Shown here in pieces: positions 29,101-36,653 of a stretch of DNA of 44,646 nucleotides. Within the stretch, counting starts at the first letter, position 1; every line of letters starts with the position of its first letter. Origin of the DNA: Daejeonella rubra (lineage in GTDB: Bacteria > Bacteroidota > Bacteroidia > Sphingobacteriales > Sphingobacteriaceae). The position numbers and the translations under genes were made by a program. The stretch is taken from assembly GCF_900103545.1 (NCBI RefSeq), contig NZ_FNHH01000033.1, positions 1 to 44,646 on the forward strand, read 5' to 3'. A model generated the notes under the pieces. It was not told the DNA's origin and ran no database searches. It saw only the letters and a list, made by a program, of their open reading frames with translations.

Positions 29101-30563
29101 TAAACCGCATTAAAGCACTGAATGCAAAAAATGTAATGGAAGTTGGATGTGGAGCCGGACAGCTTGTTTTTGAACTGGCACACTTTTCAGAAAATTTCAT
29201 TGCCACAGATTATGCAGAAACTGCCATCGAGAAGCTCAAAGAAAAATTGAAAGCAGAACCTGAAAAATGGAAAAATGTAAGGGCAATAACAGCGCCTGCT
29301 GAAGATTTTTCTGCAGTCAAAGCAGCATCATTAGATCTCGTGATAATAAATGGTGTGGTCCAGTATTTTCCAGATGCGGGCTACCTGATAAAAGTAATTG
29401 AGGAAGCATCGAAAGCTATAAAGGCCGGTGGATGCATTTATATTGGAGATATGCAGGGCAAAAGTACCCTGCCTATGTACCATGCATTTGATCAACTTGC
29501 CCGTACAGATGACCATCTGAGCATTGCAGAATTTAAAAAGATCTGCGCACGCCGTGTCAGGCTGGAGGATGAACTGGTGGCAGATCCAGGATTTTTCTAT
29601 ATGCTCCGGGAGCTTATTCCTGGAATCAGCGGAGTTGATGTTCAACTAAGGGAAGGAAAACATATTAACGAAACCACCAAATATCATTATGATATCTGGC
29701 TCCATGTTAACTCAACAATAGAAACTACGAAAAGTGATATTGAACTGGTTTGGCAGCCAGGATTTACTGAAGACTGGCTAAAAAATGAACTGGCAAAATA
29801 TCCGTCAAAAATTATACGTCTCCGGAAGGTATATAACCTCCGGACAGCTGATGATCATTTGCTGCAATGTAAGCTTGAAAACATTACTGATGATGCTCAG
29901 GTAAAAGATTTGAAGCTTAAATCGGCCGAAACGGATCAAGGACTGAATCCTCATATATTCTGGGCAATAGGCAAAGAGTTTGGGTATAACAGCCATGTAC
30001 GCTGGACCAGTAATGGTTCTGATGGTTTATTTGATGTGATATTTATTCCTGCAGATCAAAAAAATAAAATACCTCAGGCAGGTGAAATTATTCATCCGGA
30101 GATGCAATCAGCTTATGAATATGCACGGGAAACCTATTCCGGAGAACTTCAACTTTCTGCAGAACAGGTTCAGGAATGGAAAGAAGCGCTAAAAGAGCTT
30201 TTGCCAGCAACTATGATCCCATCTGATTTTGTTTTACTTAAAAAATTACCTCTACTTCCAAATGGAAAGATAAATAGAAAAGATCTGCCCAAACCTGAGG
30301 AGAAGGCGGAGCATAAACAGGAAAAAGATCTGCCACAAACACATACTGAAAAGTTAGTCGCAAAAATATGGGCAGAAACTTTAGGTTTAGAATCCGTAGG
30401 TTTGAAAGACGACTTTTTTGAACTGGGTGGTCACTCACTTATTGCAGTACAGGTAATGATTCGATTAGAAAAAGAAACAGGTTTAAGATTACCATTGACA
30501 AGCTTGTTTAAATTCACAACGTTAGGGGAATTTGCACCTTTATTTTCTGAAGCATCCAAATGA
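26157..30563 (+). CDS. NRPS module C-A(Gly)-NMT-PCP
   Basis: This 1468-residue protein has a condensation domain at about 20-450 with an intact HHIICDGW motif near 156. The adenylation domain spans about 480-920 (YLIYTSGSSGKPKGT, NMYGPTETTIW). A methyltransferase is inserted in its C-terminal part at about 925-1310 (SAM motif MEVGCGAGQ near 994; LDLVIINGVVQYFPD). The adenylation lysine motif LPNGKINRKDLP follows near 1366, then a PCP (GGHSL, Ser1427). The position of the insertion is typical of N-methyltransferases. The specificity residues read D-I-L-Q-L-G-M-I-W, close to the published glycine code DILQLGLIWK, so the module probably adds N-methylglycine (sarcosine). It overlaps both neighbours by 1-4 nt. 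No epimerase is present. The code was read by eye, so glycine is likely but not certain. Confidence 0.88.
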   Translation: MEEQEYSFQSIEFDPFAGPEIEKAVPAIEPQSEIWTSCLIGGEDANRSYNESVSLKLQGQLDLESLERALTDLVKRHDALRSGFSADGKQLCVFSDSKPDFHFKDISEKDVNLQQEHIEQFLVQDAKTSFNLITGPLFRVNLFKLAESSHHLTLSAHHIICDGWSISIIMQDLGKLYSAYTKGQMASLEPAPSFADYALSQRVFQGSEEYRTIESFWLNQFKDEPTELDVPVDYPRPEIKTYKSRRDDFELKPELIEAVKKMGAKAGCSFVSSMLVAFEVLLHRITGQNDIILGIPSAGQSSEGNNGLVGHCVNMLPLRSRHHGENTFIDYLKLRKPAIFDAYENQAYTFGSLLKKLNISRDASRVPLIPIVFNIDIGLNEGVKFEGISHELIINKREFENFEIFLNASGSGDSLILEWSYNTQIFKPESIKGMMEDFISLLETVTKEPEIKIKDIQFTESPSSFEWNNTAADYPKDKAVHVLISETANKYPDHTALSFQHEKLSYRALNEKANQLAHFLIGEGIKPGDIVGLALDRSADLLISLLAIMKSGAAYVPLDPAYPKKQIGYMLNDSSAKLLLTSKNYQNKFAGDVREIIMEDIREEISGFSTADPSVEVNGSDLVYLIYTSGSSGKPKGTQIEHHNLVNFLYSMKKVPGISQDDRLLAVTTISFDIAGLEIYLPLLSGAELVLADTETTKDGRLLLDLIRSEKISIMQATPSTWRMVLDAGWDMPLNIKVLCGGEAFPKDLAHSLLAKCSTLWNMYGPTETTIWSTIKQITNYDSPISIGRPIDNTQVYILDQYQKPVRVNGTGEIFIAGDGLARAYLNKSELSDLAFVKNVFSDDPDKKMYRTGDLGKYLPDGDILCLGRADNQVKIRGHRIEPGAIEDSLNGLQGVKEVVVIAREDQPGDKRLTAYIVPENSTEESKSPSWQERWEDLYKRGIQSESDLDITEQQLDIAVAQEISGRTDIKEEVEEWLAQSVNRIKALNAKNVMEVGCGAGQLVFELAHFSENFIATDYAETAIEKLKEKLKAEPEKWKNVRAITAPAEDFSAVKAASLDLVIINGVVQYFPDAGYLIKVIEEASKAIKAGGCIYIGDMQGKSTLPMYHAFDQLARTDDHLSIAEFKKICARRVRLEDELVADPGFFYMLRELIPGISGVDVQLREGKHINETTKYHYDIWLHVNSTIETTKSDIELVWQPGFTEDWLKNELAKYPSKIIRLRKVYNLRTADDHLLQCKLENITDDAQVKDLKLKSAETDQGLNPHIFWAIGKEFGYNSHVRWTSNGSDGLFDVIFIPADQKNKIPQAGEIIHPEMQSAYEYARETYSGELQLSAEQVQEWKEALKELLPATMIPSDFVLLKKLPLLPNGKINRKDLPKPEEKAEHKQEKDLPQTHTEKLVAKIWAETLGLESVGLKDDFFELGGHSLIAVQVMIRLEKETGLRLPLTSLFKFTTLGEFAPLFSEASK

Positions 30564-33500
30564 GTGTAAACGGAGATAATGGTATCAACCACAATTCTGA
30601 AAAGGTATTTGTACCTGCCACAGAGTCGCAGCAAGAAGTCTGGATATCCTGCTTACTTGGAGGTGATGATGCCAGTCGCTCCTATAATCTTTCCGTTACC
30701 TTAAACCTTTCAGGTGAACTAAACCACAGTTTTTTTGAGCAAAGTATTCAGGATCTTGTTAACAGGCATGAAGCGCTCCGATCAGTTTTTACTGAGGACG
30801 CCTCCCAGGTCTGCATTTACTCTGAATTCAAACCTGAGATATATTTTGAAGACATTAGCACAAATAATGACGATCAAAAGCAAACTTTTATAACGAATTA
30901 TATAAAGGCGGACACTAATACAGTCTTCGACCTGTCAAATGGCCCTCTCTATAAATTATCTCTTTTCAAACTTGATAAAAACAAGCATGTACTGATCTTT
31001 ACTGCGCATCATATCATTTGTGATGGCTGGTCTATGGGCCTTTTTCTTGAGGAACTGGGCAAGATATACTCAGCTTATTTAAATGGAATTCCGGATGGAT
31101 TAGATCAGGTTAATTCATTTACTCAGTATGCATTGGATCAAAAGAAGTTTTCCAATAGCAAGGAATATGAGCAAATAGAGCAATTCTGGATCGATCAGTT
31201 CAAGGATGGTGTCCCTGTACTTGACATCCCGATTGATTTTCCTCGTCCGGCAGTCAAAACTACCAAAAGTGCGCGCTATGACACTGTTATTGATAATGAT
31301 CTCCTTTCTGAAATAAAAACTCTTGGCAGCAAAAATGGATGCAGCCTGGCTATTACCTTCAGAGCTGTTTTCGAGATCCTTCTATATAAACTTAGCGGAC
31401 AGAATGATCTGGTTCTGGGGCTTCCGGCAGCTGGGCAGGCTGCAACAGGAAATTACAATTTGATGGGGCATTGTATCAACCTCCTCCCCATCAGAAGTCA
31501 TTTAAATGAAGACATAACTTTCCTCGAATACCTGAAGGATCGAAAATTTGCAACTTTGGATGCATATGACAATCAGCAGTTCACATTTGGAAGTCTCTTA
31601 AAAAAATTAAATATCCCGCGTGACCCTGCAAGGGTTCCCCTGGTCTCCTATGTGTTCAGCATTGACATGGGAATGGGAGAAGCGATCAATCTTGAAGGAT
31701 TAAAGTCGGAAGTTATTTCGAATAAAAGAGACTACGAGAATTTCGAAATTTTCGTGAATGCTACGAGTACGGAGGCGGACTTTAAACTTGAATGGACTTA
31801 TAATACGCAGCTTTTCAAGGAGGAAAGAATCATTAAGATGACGGATAGCTATCTGTCATTATTATACGCTGTTATAAAAGAACCGGGAATTAAAATAAGG
31901 GATATTCTGCCTGTTGACCCATCTGAATCAGAAGCAAAAATTACCGGGTGGAATGATACAAAGGTTGATTATCCAAAAAACACGACAGTACACGAATTTG
32001 TTTCCCTGAATGCCGAGAAATATCCGGATAAAACGGCCATCAAATACAAAAATTCATCCCTTAGCTACAGTGAACTGAATGAAAAGGCCAACCGAATCGC
32101 TTCTTATTTAGCTGAAAATCAGGTTTATAAGGGCGATACTATTGCTTTGATCCTTGACCGGTCAGTGGAAATGATGGCCAGTTTACTGGCAATAATGAAA
32201 TCAGGTGCTGCTTATATCCCAGTCGACCCTGACTATCCTGTCAAGCGTATTGAATATATGCTTGCAGACTCATCAGTAAAGCTTTTAATAAGTTCAGCAA
32301 AATATAAAGGCCGATTTGCAACTCAGGATATAAAAGAGGTAATACTGGAGGAGATCGGAGATCAATTATCCGGGTATGATGGTAAAGGTCCTGAAATTAA
32401 CGTACAGGGAACTGACCTCGCCTATGTGATCTATACCTCAGGATCAACCGGACAGCCAAAGGGAATAGCAGTTGAACATCATAGCCTGACCAATTTTTTA
32501 TGCAGCATGCAAAAACGACCGGGCATATCTGCCGGCGATAAATTACTTGCTGTCACAACCATTTCATTTGACATTTCAGGCCTTGAATTATATCTCCCAT
32601 TAATTAGCGGAGCTGAGCTCATTCTTACAGATGCAGATACGGCAAAAGATGGCCGGGAATTACTTGATCTGGTCAGATCTGAACAGGTTAGCATCATGCA
32701 GGCTACACCATCCACGTGGAGAATGATGCTGGAGAGCAATTGGGACGAGTCTTTTGACTTGAAGGCACTTTGCGGTGGAGAAGCTCTTCCTAAAGACCTT
32801 GCACAACTATTACTTGAAAAATGCAGCTCTTTATGGAATATGTACGGACCAACCGAAACAACTATTTGGTCGGCGGTTAAGCAGATAACAAACAGTGAAG
32901 ATCCCATAACGATTGGCAGCCCCATCGATAACACACAGTTCTATATTCTTGATCAGCATCTTCATCGAGTTCCAATTGGTAGCACAGGAGAAATTTATAT
33001 TGGTGGTGAAGGACTTGCCAGAGAGTATATCAATAAGTCTGAATTAACGGAGAAAAGCTTTATAAAGAATCCATTTTCAGGTGGAAGTTCAGAAAGGATC
33101 TACCGTACCGGGGATCTTGGGAAATTCATGCCTGAAGGTGAAATACAATGCTTCGGCAGGATCGACAATCAGGTAAAGATCAGAGGCTATCGAATTGAAT
33201 TAGGAGCAATAGAAGAAGCTCTGAACATCCAGGAATCAATAAAAGAGTCGGTTGTTCTGGCCAGGGAAGATCGGCCGGGCGACCAAAGGCTGGTTGCCTA
33301 CATTGTTCATCAAACGGAAGCTAACACGATCGCCACAGCGCAAGAGATCGCAGCCTGGAAAAATGGTCTCAAAGAGATCCTTCCATCCTACATGATCCCC
33401 GGCGACTATATACTTCTGGAAAAAATACCATTACTTCCCAATGGAAAAATCGATAGAAAATCTCTTCCTAAGCCCAATGAAATAAGCAACAAGGATAAAA

Positions 33501-34894
33501 ATAAGGAGCTCCCAAAAACTAAGACAGAGAAACTGGCAGCAAAGATCTGGGAAGAAATATTAAGCTCTGGGCCGATTGGCTTAACTGATGATTTCTTCGA
33601 ACTGGGGGGCCATTCTCTGTTGGCTGTTCAGGTAATGATACGTATTGAAAAGGAAACAGGAATAAAACTCCCTCTTACTACCCTGTTTAAAGCACCAACA
33701 CTGAATCAATTTGCAGGCTTAATCGAATCAGGAAAAACAGATCAACCTGATGAGAAACAAACTAATACCGAAATTAAAACCCCTTTAGAAACCAAGGATA
33801 TAAGTGATGATTTTGTACCACCACGAACTGACATTGAAAAGCTGGTTGCAGAAATCTGGGCAGAACATCTCGGTATTGAATCTGTAGGTGTTTATGACGA
33901 TTTCTTTGAATTGGGAGGTCATTCACTAATGGCCATAAGGGTTCTCAACCAACTTGAGAAGGAGACAGGAAAACGACTTCCTTTAGCCACATTATTTGAG
34001 CATACAACTGTTGAGGCGATGGCTTTGATGCTTAAAATGGATGCTAAATCAATCACATGGGATTCATTGGTAGCCATTAAACCACATGGTCAAAAAATGC
34101 CTTTATATATTGTCCACGGTGCGGGATTAAATGTACTTTTCTTCAATACATTGGCGAAAAATATGGATCCGGAGCAGCCTGTTTATGGTTTACAGGCAAA
34201 AGGGCTGAACGGAATAGATGAACCATTAGAGAAGATCGAAGATATGGCTGCTTATTATATCTCCGAAATAGTGAAGCAAAACCCAAAAGGACCCTATGCT
34301 CTCGCAGGATTTTCATTCGGTGGTATCATAGCCTATGAAATGGCAAAACAATTCAAAGCAATGGGTAAAGATGTAAAAATGCTTGCCATGTTTGATACCT
34401 ATGCATATCAGTCGGACAGGTATGAGCCAACATTTAAAAAGTTATTTAACAGTACCCGTTACCTTACCAAGCAGCTATTATATACATTCACCTTATTTTT
34501 CGAAGATCCCAAGCGCACCATTGAATATAAATCTGAAGCAATTAAACGAAGGTTTATCCAGTTATACTGGAAATTAAAATATGGCGACAAGCAAAATCAG
34601 GAAGGCTTTTTCGGGTACGCAAATAATATTGATATAAAAAACATCCAGGCCTGGGAAAAATACATCTTTACCCCATACAATGGCACAATTGAGCTTTTCA
34701 GAGCAAAAAAACGCACATTTTACATGAATGACTTTGAATATCTTGGATGGAAGCCTTTTGCTAAGAAGGGTATTAATATCCATGAGATCCCGGGTGAGCA
34801 TAATTTTATTTTTGCTCCACCAAACGACAAAGAATTTGCCAGTATTCTCCAGCAATGCCTGGATAAAGCTGCAGATAAAAAGAGGGGCGATTAA
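30560..34894 (+). CDS. Terminal NRPS module C-A(Gly)-PCP-PCP-TE
   Basis: This 1444-residue protein starts with a condensation domain (about 15-445, HHIICDGW near 150). The adenylation domain spans about 475-970 (YVIYTSGSTGQPKGI near 621, NMYGPTETTIW, LPNGKIDRKSL near 960). Two carrier domains lie in tandem, both GGHSL (Ser1019 and Ser1122). A type I thioesterase ends it (about 1165-1435: GFSFGG, Ser1252; GEHNF, His1414). The specificity residues equal those of the previous protein (D-I-L-Q-L-G-M-I-W), so glycine is again expected, this time without methylation. The thioesterase would release the chain as an acid, lactam or oligomer. The start overlaps the previous stop by 4 nt (ATGA). C and A domains closely resemble those of the preceding protein, so the modules probably arose by duplication. 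Confidence 0.9.
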   Translation: MSVNGDNGINHNSEKVFVPATESQQEVWISCLLGGDDASRSYNLSVTLNLSGELNHSFFEQSIQDLVNRHEALRSVFTEDASQVCIYSEFKPEIYFEDISTNNDDQKQTFITNYIKADTNTVFDLSNGPLYKLSLFKLDKNKHVLIFTAHHIICDGWSMGLFLEELGKIYSAYLNGIPDGLDQVNSFTQYALDQKKFSNSKEYEQIEQFWIDQFKDGVPVLDIPIDFPRPAVKTTKSARYDTVIDNDLLSEIKTLGSKNGCSLAITFRAVFEILLYKLSGQNDLVLGLPAAGQAATGNYNLMGHCINLLPIRSHLNEDITFLEYLKDRKFATLDAYDNQQFTFGSLLKKLNIPRDPARVPLVSYVFSIDMGMGEAINLEGLKSEVISNKRDYENFEIFVNATSTEADFKLEWTYNTQLFKEERIIKMTDSYLSLLYAVIKEPGIKIRDILPVDPSESEAKITGWNDTKVDYPKNTTVHEFVSLNAEKYPDKTAIKYKNSSLSYSELNEKANRIASYLAENQVYKGDTIALILDRSVEMMASLLAIMKSGAAYIPVDPDYPVKRIEYMLADSSVKLLISSAKYKGRFATQDIKEVILEEIGDQLSGYDGKGPEINVQGTDLAYVIYTSGSTGQPKGIAVEHHSLTNFLCSMQKRPGISAGDKLLAVTTISFDISGLELYLPLISGAELILTDADTAKDGRELLDLVRSEQVSIMQATPSTWRMMLESNWDESFDLKALCGGEALPKDLAQLLLEKCSSLWNMYGPTETTIWSAVKQITNSEDPITIGSPIDNTQFYILDQHLHRVPIGSTGEIYIGGEGLAREYINKSELTEKSFIKNPFSGGSSERIYRTGDLGKFMPEGEIQCFGRIDNQVKIRGYRIELGAIEEALNIQESIKESVVLAREDRPGDQRLVAYIVHQTEANTIATAQEIAAWKNGLKEILPSYMIPGDYILLEKIPLLPNGKIDRKSLPKPNEISNKDKNKELPKTKTEKLAAKIWEEILSSGPIGLTDDFFELGGHSLLAVQVMIRIEKETGIKLPLTTLFKAPTLNQFAGLIESGKTDQPDEKQTNTEIKTPLETKDISDDFVPPRTDIEKLVAEIWAEHLGIESVGVYDDFFELGGHSLMAIRVLNQLEKETGKRLPLATLFEHTTVEAMALMLKMDAKSITWDSLVAIKPHGQKMPLYIVHGAGLNVLFFNTLAKNMDPEQPVYGLQAKGLNGIDEPLEKIEDMAAYYISEIVKQNPKGPYALAGFSFGGIIAYEMAKQFKAMGKDVKMLAMFDTYAYQSDRYEPTFKKLFNSTRYLTKQLLYTFTLFFEDPKRTIEYKSEAIKRRFIQLYWKLKYGDKQNQEGFFGYANNIDIKNIQAWEKYIFTPYNGTIELFRAKKRTFYMNDFEYLGWKPFAKKGINIHEIPGEHNFIFAPPNDKEFASILQQCLDKAADKKRGD

Positions 34895-34991
34895 ACAGAC
34901 AGCTTTAAATTGATTTTTAAAATATAATCTTATAGTTAATTAATTTACTTTTAATGTAATATTATTGCCCAGCATTAAATCATTCAATCCA

Positions 34992-35840
34992 ATGATAATA
35001 GAAAAAAAATCAGGCATCTCTTACGAGGAGTTTATGGAGGATCATTATAAAGCGCGGGTACCACTTGTGTTTAAAAATGCATCAAAAGATTGGAAAGCAC
35101 ATAACTTAATCACACCTGAATATTTAAAACAGAATTTTAGCGAGCGGAGCACGATTATTGGTTCAAAAGAATATACCATTGGGGAAATACTGGAGCATGT
35201 GGCAGTAAGTACCCCTGAGAATCCGGCACCATATCCTGCAATATTTGAGATAAGAACCCAGCTAGCTGAGATACTACCATTAATCCAACCGGTGAACATA
35301 GGTTATGCTAAACCAAACTGGTTTGAAAGCAAGGCATTCATTCCCGGAAAAATGGGAAACAGTCTCGAGTTATTCATTGGAGGAGTAGGATGTCAATTTC
35401 CATTTGCACATATCGATCAGTATTATACCAATGCATGGATCACCCAGGTTTACGGTGAAAAACAGATCACTATATTTCCGCAGGGACAGGATGAGATGCT
35501 TTATCCAAAACCTGAAAATCCATATGTTTCTGAGGTAAATATTTTCAATCCAGATTATAACAAACACCCGAAATTTAAGTATGCTACACCTATTACAGCC
35601 ACCATACTGCCGGGTGAAACCCTATTTATTCCACGAGGTACCTGGCATACCGCACAAGGTTTAACAACAAACATCTCGATCATATTTGATCAGATCAACC
35701 ATCTGAATTTCAATCAATGGAAGAGTGATATCTGGCATTTCAAAAAGCGAAACAGTTTGATGAATGCAGTTGCCAGCTATACTTATGCGACAGCCGCAGG
35801 TGCTTATTGCAGACTAAATGATCTATTTGGCAAAACCTAA
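34992..35840 (+). CDS. JmjC/cupin-like Fe(II)/2-oxoglutarate oxygenase
   Basis: This protein of about 282 residues belongs to the FIH/JmjC-type cupin-like family. The metal triad is visible as H-x-D in FPFAHIDQYY and a distal histidine in PRGTWHTAQG. The intervening strands (AWITQVYGEKQITIFPQG, TATILPGETLFIPRG) are typical. Members hydroxylate proteins or small molecules using 2-oxoglutarate and O2. The gene follows the thioesterase gene by about 100 nt on the same strand, so it may tailor the assembly-line product, for example by beta-hydroxylating an amino acid, though a stand-alone protein hydroxylase is possible. I chose ATG 34992; an in-frame TTG at 34965 would add nine residues. Confidence 0.78.
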   Translation: MIIEKKSGISYEEFMEDHYKARVPLVFKNASKDWKAHNLITPEYLKQNFSERSTIIGSKEYTIGEILEHVAVSTPENPAPYPAIFEIRTQLAEILPLIQPVNIGYAKPNWFESKAFIPGKMGNSLELFIGGVGCQFPFAHIDQYYTNAWITQVYGEKQITIFPQGQDEMLYPKPENPYVSEVNIFNPDYNKHPKFKYATPITATILPGETLFIPRGTWHTAQGLTTNISIIFDQINHLNFNQWKSDIWHFKKRNSLMNAVASYTYATAAGAYCRLNDLFGKT

Positions 35841-35883
35841 TTCTGAAGTTTCCATCACCATAAAACCTGATTTTTTACAGGGC

Positions 35884-36609
35884 CTATTGTTTAGATTCCT
35901 TAGACCATACCTCATATATCGGATTACCCGTTGAGCTAAGCCCCGAATGGTGCCAGTTTCCATCAACTAATTTCCCATCAAAAGAAAGAGAGGCTCCAAC
36001 GCGATTATTATCGCGGGAGAAAAATTCAATATTCTCTGTATATTTTCCCTTTTCAAAGGTGTATGATCCCCCACCGGTACCAAAAAACTCTTTGGTTTCA
36101 GCATTTATGGCTGCCCATTGGAACCTTGAACCGGTAAGTACTTTCAGGGTTTTGCGTGCTCGTGGCGGACTGTAACTGATCTTGCCATCCTGCATTCTTC
36201 CTGACATACGCCAGGTACCTGATATCTCCCCCTGCCCCTTATCCAGTAAATTCCAAACTGCTTTTTTACCACTGAGATCTGAAGTTAATCTATCCCTTTT
36301 GATCACAAAACTATATTTGAGCTGCTGCCCGATCTGATCCTTATCAATCGTATTAAATTCAACCGTAGCGTCCAGGTTATTTCCTGAAAATTGATAGGTA
36401 CCGCCTCTGCTCTGAATGAATTTCTTATTTACCTTATCAAAAATGGTATGCATAAAATATCCGTCAGACAATAACAATACCTGCTCCATGGTGCCTTCCT
36501 GAGTTTGCCAGGCACCATTGATAGTGCTTTCATTGAAACTATTGCCTGGTGTAAAACTGCTCAGGCAAACAATGAACCCAATAAATAGTAATTTCATGTT
36601 CTTTAGCAT
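35884..36609 (-). CDS. Secreted protein with two lipocalin-like beta repeats
   Basis: This 241-residue protein has a signal peptide (about 5-25, MKLLFIGFIVCLSSFTPGNS). The mature part contains two similar halves. In the first, GAWQTQEG...FMHTIFDKVNKKF...GGTYQF...VEFNTIDKDQIG; in the second, GTWRMSG...FQWAAINAETKEFFGTGGGSYTF...IEFFSRDNNRVG. Each ends in a tryptophan-containing strand (KKAVWNLLD, YEVWSKE). The layout suggests internal duplication of a small beta-barrel or lipocalin-like domain. Bacteroidota carry many such secreted proteins of unknown role. It converges on the oxygenase gene (43-nt gap), so it is not part of that transcript. The start could be ATG 36609 or 36597; the latter gives a more standard signal peptide. 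Confidence 0.65.
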   Translation of the reverse strand: MLKNMKLLFIGFIVCLSSFTPGNSFNESTINGAWQTQEGTMEQVLLLSDGYFMHTIFDKVNKKFIQSRGGTYQFSGNNLDATVEFNTIDKDQIGQQLKYSFVIKRDRLTSDLSGKKAVWNLLDKGQGEISGTWRMSGRMQDGKISYSPPRARKTLKVLTGSRFQWAAINAETKEFFGTGGGSYTFEKGKYTENIEFFSRDNNRVGASLSFDGKLVDGNWHHSGLSSTGNPIYEVWSKESKQ

Positions 36610-36653
36610 ATCGGTCTGTTTATACTATTAAAAATAAGAAAAATTATAGTTGA

